A DNA stretch of 20,119 nt from Amanita rubescens (Eukaryota; Basidiomycota; Agaricomycetes; Agaricales; Amanitaceae): positions 1-20,119 of the forward strand of contig WION01000767.1 of the NCBI GenBank assembly GCA_015039365.1. The letters are read 5' to 3'. Below the pieces are notes generated by a model that saw nothing but the letters and a program-made list of their open reading frames with translations, ran no database searches and was not told the origin of the DNA. Below, in pieces: positions 9,948 to 20,119 of the stretch. Position numbers and translations under genes: made by a program. Positions within the stretch are counted from its first letter, which is position 1. Every line of letters begins with the position of its first letter.

Positions 9948-11893
9948 TTACTCTTTTTTATCCTTGTCAGCTCCACCTTCGCCAAGCTCCACTACCACAA
10001 ACTTCCTCGTCAATAGATTGAAAACGTCCCAAACAGAAACGCAATAAGCGAGCATGTGAAAATATCACATTATAAGGCATACTGAAGTCGGGCGTTGCCA
10101 AATCGACCAAAAGTGGCCTCGTGTAGATTTTCCATCGTCCAGGGATCTGGGAGGGATCTCGCTCCTGGCCGGGCGAGTCGTTCTCCCCTTCGTAGTCGAG
10201 AACGGTGAAGACTGCGGGTGGTAGATCCCACCCCCTTTGCGCATCAGGCGGGTACTCTGTATACCGCAAGAATGATTTCGTGACATCCATCTTTAGATTC
10301 AACGTCGAGTTGGCGGGTATCCTCAAAAGCGCTTGCAATGTGGTAGGGCGCGAGTGGGGAATGCTTGGTATGTAATTGATCAACGAGAAAAACTCTTCGG
10401 CCCCAGATGCCTCGAAACTGGTATCTCGGAGAACCTCGGAGTGCATCGTGTGTAGATAAAATTGTAGATACCACGGCATGGTTTCGAGATAGATCACTTT
10501 CAAATCAGTATTCGGAAGTCGATTGCTGACGGTCAGGGAGAGGTGGCCAGCTGCTTGACTTGTGCCCTTGAGAGTGCGATCAACTGAGATGGGCAAAGGT
10601 GATGTTTTTCGAATATCGTCGATTGACGCTGGTAAAAATGGAGTTAGAATGCATGATAATATGAACGACACAACATACGATACTGAAAGTCCTCTGCCCA
10701 GTGCAATCCAACATTTAGGGGAAGTGCGACTGAGGAATGGTCGGTAAAGAAGCTGAGTGTAAAAGATGCTACCATGGTTCAAATCATACTTTGCTTCACC
10801 TCCCTCTGTCGTGTGAGGATCTGGTTGTACAGAGTACATGGCATCAGGCAATTGAATGCGTATTTGACTCGTGTGTGCGATGGGCATTGCTGCTTAATCT
10901 CACGGCCAAAAAGACTTTGAAGACTCCAATCTAACAAGAGGAACGTCAAGAGTGATTCATCAAAGTGTCAGGAACACTAACTTCGTCGGCTACTCGCGAA
11001 AGTCGCAATGGGTCCATAACAGCCTCGAAAGTTAACTTGACTTGAACGCCTTCCTCTGGTGTCCACAAGACATGGACACCCATTCCATGCCAGTCGGCGT
11101 CGAATACGCGGTGGGGGTTCAAAAGCGAGGCGAGTCCAGAATAGGATTTGCAAGGCAGGAGTTTCAAGAAGGGGGTTAAATTTTCTGTACAGACATGTTC
11201 ATAAGGCAGGCTGGCGTGCTGAGAGCATAATATGGAGTTTTATTATGAGTCGTGAAGTCGGGCAAGGAACCGAGCGGCTGGAAGACAGCGCGGGAGAGGT
11301 GGTGTGTTGTTCATCAAGTGAACCTAAGGACGCGCAGAATAGACCTGCAAGGGCATTCCTCAGGCCGCTCCACCTCGCATCAACGCTAGGCGCAAGTAAC
11401 TTAGCGCCTCGAACGGAACCGAAAACATTGGGATTACTTACGAGGCTTCCGAGTCGGTGCCCATCCAAGCCCACAGCTCAGCGCCCGTCCCAACTCCGGG
11501 CTGTTCTGGGTATCCCCATCTGTCGTAATTCCAACGTCCAGCATTTAGTGATAGATGAAGTCTGTCACTGCATATTCACGAAGTATTTGACCCAATGGAA
11601 GAGGGAATAGAGTATAATGTTGAGCTATGAATAGAATGATCCCAAGTCAGTACCGTAGCTGAAATGCAAGGAGTGATTACATTACATTCGTCGTCCAAGT
11701 CAAGCGTAGAGGGATCCCTTGGAGACGCGCCCTTCAAAAGCGTGGAAAATGTGAAAGTCGCGGCGACTTTCCCATCTCTAAGTGGTTTCAGGACAAGTTC
11801 TTCATCGAATTGTTCAGTCTCGCTATTACCTGCGACAAGCGAGGCAAAGAAGGCAAAGGCAAAGAGAACTTGACGTTTCCAGCCGTGCTGCAT
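9948..11893 (-). CDS. GPI16: GPI16 / PIG-T, GPI transamidase subunit, with apparent frameshifts
   Basis: PIG-T/Gpi16 is an ER membrane subunit of the complex that attaches GPI anchors to proteins. The start MQHGWKRQVLFAFAFFASLV is a signal peptide. It is followed by ELVLKPLRDGKVAATFTF, then RWGYPEQPGVGTGAELWAW, NALAGLFCASL, CTENLTPFLKLLPC and YIPSIPHSRPTTLQALL, and last TPDFSMPYNV before a C-terminal helix ending NLLTRKFVVVEL. This is the full family order. Introns seen are 11625-11685, 11374-11441 and 10931-10981. To follow the family frame, one base is missing at about six or seven sites: near 11559, 11282, 11213, 10982 (at a splice donor), 10882, 10062 and 10021. The raw last frame stops at 9967; in the family frame the stop is 9948-9950. 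It may be read errors or a young pseudogene. Confidence 0.85.
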
Positions 11894-12004
11894 TTGGCGT
11901 GAGCGGCCTGTTCTGAGAATTATTGCCTATTTAACGCTGTGGGAAATGATTTCCTTTTCTAGTCGAATCTTTTTTGTTCATTCCATGTTTTCTCCACAAA
12001 AAAA
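11894..12004. promoter_or_regulatory. Shared promoter interval between divergent GPI16 and AFG2-like genes
   Basis: Only 111 bases separate the two start codons, which point away from each other, so both promoters must lie here or overlap the first exons. It contains T-rich and A-rich tracts next to the AFG2-like start. No defined factor site was recognised. Confidence 0.6.
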
Positions 12005-15000
12005 ATGACAACCATTCATACTAAAAAGTTCCGGGTCGAAGAATCTGAGACTGCTTCGGCAGACAGCTTTCGAACAGCAAGACGTATTCTTTTCAATCCA
12101 GACATCCTAAAAACGCAAAGATTGCAACTGGAGACGTTGTGGTCATCCTTAACAGCGCGAGCTCGGAGCAAATACAGGTTAGTTGAACATCCCCTCCTGA
12201 GAAAGTGGCGTTGAACAATACAGCTTCTTGCAGGACTTTGCAATTGGAATCGCATGGCCTTCCCTACGCATACCTCATGACTGTACGTTACAAAACAAAA
12301 TCGTTCTGAAGTGGTCTTATGTCCCATATGCGAAGGCATTCAAGCTGATATCTCCATCCTATCGACCGCTCGGCTTGCTGTTGGACAATATGCTCGCATA
12401 TACCCACTTACTGGTCCAGCTATGCCAAAATTGCCGCCAGGAATACCTTCGTTCTCATCAAGCAAGCAGGCTAGCGTCGTCCGGCTAAAAGAAATCATAA
12501 ATGTCGAATCGAAAACCGCGTCATGGATCTCCAGTGCCACCAACTCTATTGAAAATGGCAAGAAGCATAAGGACTGGCTAAATCTACTACTTCGCGAGGT
12601 GCTCGGTATGCCACTCAAATTCAGGAAACCCGGATTTTATTGATTTTCGCAGTCGATCTAAAGTACATAACTGCTTCGCAAATCGTGTGTGTATCATACG
12701 AAGGAGCTCATCGGCGCTTTTCCATCTCTTCGTTATTGCCAATGGGGCGAAATCAAGCTGGAAATGATCAAGATCAACGCGTTACACCTCCAGCCGATGA
12801 TCGCCTTGCACAAGAAATGGACGAATTGGCAATTGATGGTTCATCCCCACAACCGCGGAGGCGCGGAAGACCCGACATATGGCTCGTTGATTGGGATACA
12901 GCAGTATCAATTGTCCCTCCCAAGTCGAAATCATTCGTACCTCTGCAGCGCAAGCACATCATCAAGGACATAGAGTAAATTAGCCTCTTAACCAAAAACC
13001 CCTTTGCTTATGTTTCCTAGCCAGACGTTGAAAGCCTACCACATCGTTCCGAGTCCGATGCATATGCATCCGTTGGTGGACTGCACAAGCAAATCCAGGA
13101 GATCCGAAATTTGATAGAGCTACCCTAACACGACCAGATCTATTTCAGCATTTCGGTACGCTTTTTTCAATTTCCGGTACTGGACCTTTCTGTATCATTT
13201 GATTGTCGTAGGTTTGAAACCCCACGGGGTATCCTTCTGCACGGCCCACCTGGCACTGGCAAAAACACATCTTGCGCGTGCCATCGCTGCATCCACGCGA
13301 TCGTCTGTCCTCGTCATAAACGGCCCAGAGCTTTCCTCCGCGTACCACGGTGAGACTGAATCTAAATTACGTGCCGTGTTTTCGGGAAGCACGACGAAGA
13401 AGCCCTTGTATAGTTATTCTGGATGAGGTAGATGCATTAGCGCCGAGGAGGGATGAAGGTGGAGTTGGTTTAGGCGCAGGCGGGGACGGAGGCGGTAGCG
13501 CTGGTGGAGGGGAAGTTGAAGACGGGTGGTGGCAACGTTGCTCACAATTCTGGATGGGATGGACAGCGGAGATGGCCTCAACGATGGAGAATAGGTTGGA
13601 GGAGGATGAGGATGCTTCTCCTGAAAGCGAAGAGGACGAGGATCAGCCAAGGCGGAGGAACGATAGGAAAGGAAGAGTAGTGGTTATCGGAACGACCAAT
13701 AGGCCAAATGCTATTGACCCTGCGCTGAGAAGACAGGAAGGTTCGACAAGGAAATCGAAATAGGTAAACCAGAGCAAAGTTCTAAAGGATATTCGCTGAT
13801 TACGCTCAACAGGTGTTCCCGATGCAGACGAGCGTCTCGACATCCTTAACGTCCTCCTATCCAAAACACCTCACAACATCTCTCAAGATGAACTCCGCGC
13901 ATTCTCATCTCGCGCACACGGGTACGTTGGTGCCGATTTGAGTGCCCTCGTACGTGAAGCAGGAACGATCGGCCATCAAACGCTGGTTGGCATCTGAGTC
14001 ACACTCTAGTACTTTTGACTCGCGATCGTCGGACGTCACTCTCACGCTTACTCTCGCTGACCTTTCTGCTTCCTTACCTTCTGTTCGGCCTTCTGCCCTT
14101 CGATCGCTCTTTGCAGAGTTACCTCCGATCAGATATGCCGATATTGGTGGACAGGCTCACGTAATTAAAAAACTGCGCGAGACTGTGGAGTGGCCTCTGT
14201 TGCACCCTGAAGCCTTCAGGAGGCTTGGTGTTAAACCTCCCAAAGGCGTGCTTCTCTATGGTCCCCCTGGATGTAGTAAAACAATATTGGCGCGCGCATG
14301 CGCGTGTGAGAGCGGCTTGAATTTCCTCGCAGTGAAAGGACCCGAGGTGCGCCCCCTAATCTACCTTGTCGTTTCGATGAGCTGAACGATTTGTTCGATC
14401 ACAGTTGCTCAATAAGTTTGTAGGAGAATCGGAGAGGGCTGTGAGAGAAATATTCAGAGAAAGCCAAGGCTTCTTCGCCTTCCATTATATTCTTTGTGAG
14501 TATATGCTCCATGACCACAACTTCCTCGTTTGATGGCATTCTATTTGATTGATGTGCAGGATGAGATTGACTCTCTTGCGTCATCTCGTACGGCAGCAGA
14601 CGGTGACAATTCCGCTCACGAAGGAGTCATAACAAGTCTTCTTAACGAGATGGATGGTGTACAAGAGCTACAGGGCGTGACCATAATTGCGGCGACGAAT
14701 AGGCCTGAAATTATTGTACGTGGTCTCCATCGAAGCGCAGTGAACAGGTTGAAAACAATTCGTATAGGATTCAGCGCGCATGCGGCCAGGTCGATTTGAT
14801 CGTGCGTTGTATGTTGGACCGCCAGACCAAGCAGGGAGGGAAGAGATTTTAAGAATTCGCATGATAAATATGGCCGTTGATCCAAACATCGACATCGCCG
14901 AGATAGCAAGACTGGTGAGCTTCGTTTCCATTTGCACCCTGATCTCGAACCAACAACGATCGCTTTACAGTCCGAAGGCTGTTCTGGAGCAGAAATGACC

Positions 15001-15234
15001 GCTCTTTGCCAAGAAGCTGCAATCTTAAACTATGCAAAGAGATATGAATGCTCCCTTCGTAAGATCTATGTACAAATTTCGAAAAAGAAACACTATTTAA
15101 TGTCGCTCTAGGTCCCTCAGGAAACATTTACTGTCGTAGCTGGTACAATGAAACGACAGATAACATCTACTGTCATACAAAAGTTTGAACGCTGGAAGGA
15201 AGTCGCTTTGTTTAACACTGATTCCCGTTGTTGA
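12005..15234 (+). CDS. AFG2: AFG2/SPATA5-type AAA ATPase (two AAA domains), with apparent frameshifts
   Basis: Afg2 is a CDC48-like hexameric ATPase that releases maturation factors such as Rlp24 from pre-60S ribosomes in the cytoplasm. The N-domain is visible (GDVVILNSASS, IGIAWPSLR, VDLKYITASQIVCVSYEG). Next comes D1 with YASVGGLHKQIQEIRNLIEL, Walker A HGPPGTGK and Walker B CIVILDEVDAL, a Gly- and Asp/Glu-rich insertion, and VVVIGTTNRPNAIDPALRR. D2 has IRYADIGGQAHVIKKLRETV, Walker A YGPPGCSKT, Walker B IIFF-DEIDSL, AATNRPEII and MRPGRFDRALYVGPPDQAGR. The end reads FERWKEVALFNTDSRC. Several short introns fit, including about 14716-14767 and the one splitting IIFF/DEID. About ten one-base gains or losses are needed: near 12118, 12974, 13125, 13263, 13380, 13525, 13590, 13734, 13971, 14460 and 15026. 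Sequencing error or recent loss; the family call is firm. Confidence 0.85.
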
Positions 15235-15307
15235 AACGACGTACCGTAATAGTGTTAATTTTCACAAGACGGTTGAATCCTCGGCGATAAGTGAGTCCGA
15301 CTCGTAA

Positions 15308-15880
15308 TTAGGAGAATGTTATTGTTTCGGCCACCGCCACCGCCGCTGCCCACTCTTCCCTCGTTACCAAACCCGCGACCTCCGCTGCTTTCAACACCGT
15401 AATCACCCAATCTTGGCAGTTCCAGTTACCATCTGGCTTCCTGACTGGAGTGTTGTTACCGATAACCTCTAGCTCAACGCGCTGTGCGCGAGTCATCTCC
15501 TTCAATGCGATCGAGTGATAGCGAATTAATCGTGTTTGCGGACGCAGTTTTGGTTAAGGCGCCCCAGTTTGTAAGATGAGGTACGTTAACCTCCCTGACC
15601 ACGTTCACACGTCGATGAACGACGGTCTTGGGGGCCCGCCGGCCTAATTCCCAATGCGAGCATCCAATGGCTATCTCGAGGGTCTTCGATGAGGGACGAT
15701 GCGGTGACGATGAGTTCGACCATGAGGTCCCCATCTTTCTCCGGGTATAAGTGATCTATATCAATGGGCCTTACGCGACCAGCAGGGATGCCCATGTTGA
15801 GGATGTGTTCGTCCATGAGGCTTGGAGCTAGCCTGGAGATGGATGACGATGAACGACAGCTTGATCGACCTCCTGCCAAA
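15308..15880 (-). CDS. Small fungal protein with NCQDWV motif (DUF6914-like), broken or unresolved model
   Basis: The last 65 codons read clearly: EMTRAQRVELEVIGNNTPVR, then a KPDGNWNCQDWVITVLKAAE core and an alanine-rich end. This W-N-C-Q-D-W-V block followed by a helix is typical of a widespread family of small fungal proteins of unknown function; DUF6914 is my best recollection of its name, not a checked match. Upstream, the pieces RYHSIALK, VVHRRVNVVREVNVPHLTNW and DSHWMLALG lie in different frames. No clean splice sites join all of them, so either one-base errors or small introns separate them. The 5' end is uncertain. The stop is 74 bases from the end of the AFG2-like gene, and the two genes converge. 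Confidence 0.5.
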
Positions 15881-16101
15881 TGTGGCGCAATCTGATTCTT
15901 CCCAAATATATCCCCTTCTTGTTATATCTCTCCCACAGGCATGAGCTGTTTTCACGTATTTAATCGCGCCATAAGTTGGCATTGCGAGCAAAGCCTGCAG
16001 CTTGATTGGTATTCCTACTGCCATGCCGCCAGCTGTTCTCACCTCTCCAAATGCCTCCAAAGGTCTGTACGTCCGATCGTCTGAAGATGGACAAAGATTG
16101 A

Positions 16102-16927
16102 TACAAATCCGCAGAAGTGACATACGAACATGACTCCATATTCAACCCCAGCAAAGATTCCATCAGCCAGATCTTAGAACGGTTGGAATGGGCGAAAGTA
16201 GCTTCTTGTAAGCCTTTTGCAACCTTTCACGATCTTCGAGATGGTCGATGTGTGAAACACGATGTTAATTACCTGCTCGAGGAGGCCCAAAATTTCCTGT
16301 ACATCCGACAGAATACGTCTATTCCTGTTCCCCGAGTGTTAATGGCCTTCGAGCAAGATGGCGTGGGCCACCTTGTGATGGAATGTGTCGGTGGGAAGCA
16401 ACTGGCGCAAGCTGCATCTGACTTGACGCCGGAACAGTTACAAAGCATCGCTATACAGCTGGCCGACATCGTCCAGCAAATACGCCACCTTCCTTTGCCC
16501 ATTCAGGTATTGGGTGATCGGAAAGGTCATCCTACAGGAATGATTTTTTCACGCCACAGTACTGGGAAGAAAGTGCCGACGTCATACCTGCAGAGGCCTT
16601 TCGGTCTATCGAGGAATTTCATAATTACTGGCTATCCCGGTCGGGGCTTTATGAACCTCTGCCTGACATCCAATTCTATTCCATCGTCCCGCTCACGGCG
16701 ACTTGAGTTCCCGCAACATTCTTGTTCGAGGAGGTACAATCTCGGCGATCGTCGACTGGGATACTTTTGGACTGTACCCAGATTATTGGGAAGCGGCGCT
16801 TATGGACAGAGGTGCTTATCACGGTGGATGGCGGACGGCCCTGCGCAACGTCACTGGCGTTCCATCCCCAGTTGGTCTTTTATATAACAAGATCTTTGAC
16901 AAGATCCTCGAGGGCGAGCCGAGGTAG
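16102..16927 (+). CDS. Aminoglycoside phosphotransferase (APH)-like kinase, two apparent frameshifts
   Basis: The N-lobe has FLYIRQNTSIPVPRVLMAF and GHLVMECVGGKQL, with the Glu-Cys-Val hinge, and a LADIVQQIRHLP helix. The C-lobe has EEFHNYWLSRSG. It also has the catalytic loop HGDLSSRNILV (Asp and Asn as in APH enzymes) and the metal-binding IVDWDTFGLYPDYWE. This is the common fungal APH family (Pfam APH), whose members phosphorylate unknown small substrates; a link to drug resistance is not implied. Two one-base losses are needed for continuity, in the T-run at 16544-16549 and just before His-Gly-Asp at 16689-16693. The frame opens at 16102 after a stop and has no ATG near its start, so a short 5' exon is probably missing from this model. 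Confidence 0.75.
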
Positions 16928-18036
16928 TGCAATTTTAGGTCCCATATTCGTGTGACTGGTTGGAGTTTCATGGATATCTGGTGGTGACCATTACGTACTT
17001 ATGTAAAAGGAATTGATCCACATCATCATTAACAGTTTTGTGCTGTACCACACCGAAAAGGAGTGGTTTAGGAGGGACACAAGAAAGGAGAGGACGATTG
17101 CAGAACGAAAACGTGGATCGAACATGCGGCAACTTGTATCTTTGACTTGAAATATGGCTTGTGCGAAGATTACAGCGGTGCACAATGCTTTTCTCACCCT
17201 CAATAGACGCCTGTAAGTTTGCCGTGGACTGGATGATTCTGAATTCTAGTATTAAGGCTTAGAGCTACCTATACGTTTGGAATGAGGTCAATGGACTTCA
17301 TCACGACAAGACAACTGGCAGAGTGCTCAAAATACCGAACACCGTTTGAACGCTGGATAACTTCACCGGGACAATCACTTATACCAAGCGTAAAACCTTG
17401 CATATCCCTGGAAAACTCGCTCCATCCATGATTGGATCGTTTCCCCGCCGGAGAGCATCGATTCGACTCTCCAGTCACGTAACAGGACACTCAGAACGAT
17501 ACCCCTTCCACGGTGGCAACCTTCGGCCTACTATATACACGCCCGTTGGCCTAACCGATGCATAGGCATCAGACATAAAACACAATGATGGAGCCGTGAA
17601 CACTCGCCGATGCTAAAGGCAGAAAAAACGTCCGAGTCAATGTTAACTTTGTTCCATCAGGATGGCTTGAACTTCTCAGGCTCGTCAAAGTAGCCAGGGT
17701 TATACTCTGCATTGGGTTAGAACTCTGTGGTAGATATCTCAGGGAGACATACAAGCGATGAGACTTAGTTTACACCAAGGCAGCTGGACTGAGGCCATGC
17801 CAAAGCGCTATAGCATCCGATCACGAAGTCTTCTTGAACTGCCATCCAGGATATTCAGAACTGTCCCGGGTATGCGAGCAACAAGGATCAGTAAAACCAT
17901 TTCGAGAAAATGGACAGGTCAGCGTTGCGTCACACACCTTTTGCACCTCTTGCATATTTCGTAGACTTAGTATCGGAGAGGCACGTGAGCCTATGGGCAC
18001 GGACGCAGACTCGTCACCAACATTTCAACATCCAAG
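16928..18036. other. Intergenic stretch before the HNH gene
   Basis: Minus open frames of 70 to 73 codons (16968-17203 and 17269-17490) and a plus frame at 17758-17964 exist. None shows a recognisable motif or splice-linked partner. I see no supported gene here. The right end should hold the promoter of the HNH-family gene. Confidence 0.5.
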
Positions 18037-19457
18037 ATGGCCGCCATGGTTGAGCTCCAGATGCCAATCGATGGTGAATACCAGCATGCGCTATCCATTC
18101 CTGTTGAGACGTGTCAGCGCTTCTCAGTGCACCCTCTTAGCTGGTTGCGGTATGTCGGGTTTACGATCTATGGCACCGAAGGCCACATCTTCCGGTCCGC
18201 CGCTGGCCCAGTGGTCCCGTATTCTGAGGTTGATATGCAGGCTGGTGTTTATTACTATATACCCAACTCACAAGGCAAGTCATATTTCGGCGTCCAAGGA
18301 CCCCTCAATGCTCAATGCTCATTCAATGTCAGATCCGTTTCTGCTTGACCCTGCTTTGATGGACGACAGGACTCAGATTCATCAAGTATCTCCATTCGCC
18401 GGGCCGATTTCGCACAGGGGGTGACTGATCGCGACGGAACCTGTCTGATGACTGGTGCGACATCAACTTTCAGGCGTGTCATATCATTCCTCACGCAAAG
18501 GGAAGCCAGGTATGTTCTGAATATTTGAATCACTCCCAGTTTTCATTCCAGGCCCAGTACGTGAGTGGTCTCGCCAATCATAGGAATGAAGGTTTTGGAT
18601 CCACCCTTAAATGACATCAACGATCCACGTAACAGAATCCTGCTTATCGTACAGCTACACAGGCCATTTGGGGCCTCTATGGTCGCTTTTTTTGCAAGTT
18701 AGTTATTTTGCCCAATTGTCTTCCGTGTGGTTGAAGTAATTCGTAGACCCCCAATTTCGCGATGTCTGTCAACGACGTGGCCGTCGTCATGCAACCCAGT
18801 GCCGGGCATCTGGGCTTCGATCCATCGCTAGCAGACCGTCGCCTCACGATTCAGCATTTCAATGCCCCTGATATTGGCACCAGGATTCTGGCACCTCACA
18901 ACTCGGATGCGAGGCAACGTGTGGACCATGATGACTGGCCACCACCTCTTCTCTTCGACGTCGCCTATGGTTGTGCTGCCCTCAACACCTGGGGGGTGCC
19001 TCAATTTGTGGACTTGGTCCGACAACGCACCAGGCATATTTACTATGACGACGACGACGACGAGAATGGTGATGGTGGTGGTGACGGCGGTGACGGCGGT
19101 GATGGCGGTGATGGCGGTGACGGTGGTGACGGTGGTGATGGCGGTGACGGCGGTGACGGGGAGCCACATGTTGATGTATCGGGTGCTGATCAGGAAGGTC
19201 GCCGGCAGCAGCTTGAGCGTCGTGCGCGGGCTGCCAGGCGAGAGAGGGAAAAGCAGGAAGCGCAGGCTGCGGACTCTCAGACCCCTGACCTTGCTGACAT
19301 TATCTTGGGGTTATGGAAGTACAATGCGAGGAAGGGTCAGCGTCAAGCACGTACAATGAAGGCAGAAAAAACCCGGGAGAAAGTCCGAACATGGCTTGAT
19401 TCTACAAAGATTAATCCACAACATCAGCACGCTTGTACAGTATCAAGTTTAGGCTAA
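18037..19457 (+). CDS. HNH_2-type endonuclease-family protein with Gly-Gly-Asp linker, apparent frameshifts
   Basis: The start ATG at 18037 sits in AAGATGG and opens a fungal N-terminal region (LSWLRYVGFTIYGTEGHIF, then VYYYIPNSQGK). After a possible 42-base intron (18328-18369) comes the HNH core: RADFAQGVTDRDGTCLMTG, CHIIPHAKGSQ, NDINDPRNRILL and LHRPFG. This supplies the His, Asn and His of a metal-dependent beta-beta-alpha nuclease fold (Pfam HNH_2). Introns 18510-18557 and 18698-18746 fit. The C-part reads TPNFAMSVNDVAVV, RRLTIQHFNAPD, LLFDVAYGCAALNTWG. A GGD tract and a basic coiled-coil end (LADIILGLWKYNARKG) follow. Indels are needed near 18454, 18610 and in the T-run 18687-18693. With them corrected the model gives 427 codons. 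Cellular role unknown; such proteins are numerous in mushrooms. Confidence 0.72.
19047..19061 (+). repeat. (GAC)5 microsatellite in coding sequence
   Basis: Five GAC codons in a row encode an Asp tract directly before the GGD tract of the HNH-family gene. Confidence 0.9.
19068..19160 (+). repeat. 9-bp coding minisatellite encoding Gly-Gly-Asp
   Basis: Units of GGYGGTGAY (Y is C or T) recur about ten times and keep the frame, giving (GGD)n in the linker between the HNH part and the coiled-coil tail. Third-position variants C and T show it is not a perfect recent expansion. Opposite-strand and +1-frame open frames over this tract are artefacts of the repeat. Confidence 0.92.
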
Positions 19458-20119
19458 GGTCATTCTTTATTTTGCAAAGCTCAGAGCGTCTGCTGAAGAC
19501 ACCGATTTCGGGCTGTCGCTGGTAGCAGAAGACTTGGATAACGTCACCTGAACGCCCGACATTCGAGCGCAAACTCTCAATATCAACCAATGGAATGACC
19601 CAAGTAAGCAATTTCGGTTGGCCATTGGTAATTTTTTTAGCTTTGGATATGGACAGGGATAGTGAACTTGAGGGTATAATTGAAGGTATAGCTACGTGTC
19701 ATATGATAAATGAGTTACGTACTCCGCACAGCACAGAAGAAAGTAGCAAACATGATAATATACAGAATGATCCATGTGAATGCATGCTAGAGGTCGAAAG
19801 GAAAATCGACGCCGAGAATATATTCATGCCTTCCGGTGCGAGCAGCAATTTTCTAAGTTTGCGCAAGGAAACGTGGTATGGAGAATGACGGCATTTCCTT
19901 TGATGATCAACGCGAAGGAGAGGTTCATCCTCCTTATCGGTTTTGCTCGGCGCGTCGTACAAGGCCCCAACTCCTTCGATTCTGGTTGTGGCTTCCAAGG
20001 GTAGCGCCGCTGCGGATGCGCTCTTCCTTTGATAGCATGGTCTATGAAGTGTTAAGAGCGCGTCTGAATTATTGCAGAAAGGGAGAGGTTGCAGTATTTC
20101 CTGGCCCAGAACAGGAAAA
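19458..20119. other. Right-end stretch without an identified gene
   Basis: A minus frame covering 19699-19998 reads THR-rich then KTDKEDEPLLRVDHQRK, and a plus frame (19595-19888) reads MDRDSELEGIIEG. Neither shows a known domain and both may be chance. The minus frame is the more protein-like and could be part of a gene extending past the window. Confidence 0.35.

Noticed and set aside
13414..13650. Minus open frame of 78 codons rich in Pro and Leu
   Set aside because: It is the reverse strand of the Gly/Glu-rich D1 insertion of the AFG2-like gene.
16117..16119. GTG as start codon of the APH-like gene
   Set aside because: This is a eukaryotic gene. The open frame runs further up to 16102, and a missing 5' exon is more likely than a GTG start.
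16968..17203. Two overlapping minus frames with hydrophobic stretches
   Set aside because: They are short, mutually overlapping and without a motif; likely chance frames in intergenic DNA.
18828..19169. Minus frame rich in Thr-Val-Thr-Ala repeats, and the plus +1 frame over the same place
   Set aside because: They are other-frame readings of the GGD minisatellite in the HNH gene and have no independent support.

Overview
The window looks like nuclear DNA of a basidiomycete fungus, most likely an agaricomycete. Genes on both strands are split by many introns of about 50 to 80 bases with GT/AG borders. The gene families fit that lineage: tetratricopeptide repeats of the NB-ARC/kinesin-light-chain type, DHA2-type MFS transporters, a fungal HNH_2-type nuclease and an APH-like kinase. 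No tRNA, rRNA, CRISPR array or intact transposon was seen.

Layout, left to right. (1) 1-817 holds the 3' end of a TPR-repeat gene in AT-rich sequence. (2) 818-3456 is mostly non-coding. It includes a short relic of an MFS transporter gene (about 1718-1781, minus) and weak minus-strand open frames of unknown nature. (3) 3457-5624 (minus) is a complete 11-exon MFS transporter, copy A. (4) 5625-7146 is a spacer with a ~100-bp tandem direct repeat ending in a hairpin, and a short stretch resembling the 3' end of the PIG-T gene. (5) 7147-9397 (minus) is a second complete 11-exon MFS transporter, copy B, with introns at the same ten positions as A. (6) 9948-11893 (minus) is GPI16/PIG-T, a subunit of the GPI transamidase. 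(7) It is divergent, across 111 bases, from an AFG2/SPATA5-type double AAA ATPase (12005-15234, plus). (8) 15308-about 15880 (minus) is a small fungal protein with an NCQDWV motif. (9) About 16102-16927 (plus) is an APH-like kinase. (10) 18037-19457 (plus) is an HNH endonuclease-family gene with a Gly-Gly-Asp tract. (11) 19458-20119 has no gene I can identify.

Two things stand out. First, the two transporters are an old tandem duplication, and the PIG-T-like relic behind copy B suggests the duplicated unit began inside the 3' end of PIG-T. Second, the TPR gene and both MFS genes read through about 4 kb of coding sequence with no frame error. The recognisable genes from about 10 kb onward carry at least 20 apparent one-base indels, while their protein motifs remain well conserved. 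Either consensus quality falls in the right half, or a block of genes has recently been inactivated. The sequence alone does not settle which. GPI16 and AFG2 are normally essential, which favours sequence error.

The genes do not form an evident pathway; this is ordinary fungal gene neighbourhood with a local transporter expansion. I did not find convincing evidence of a new biological system.
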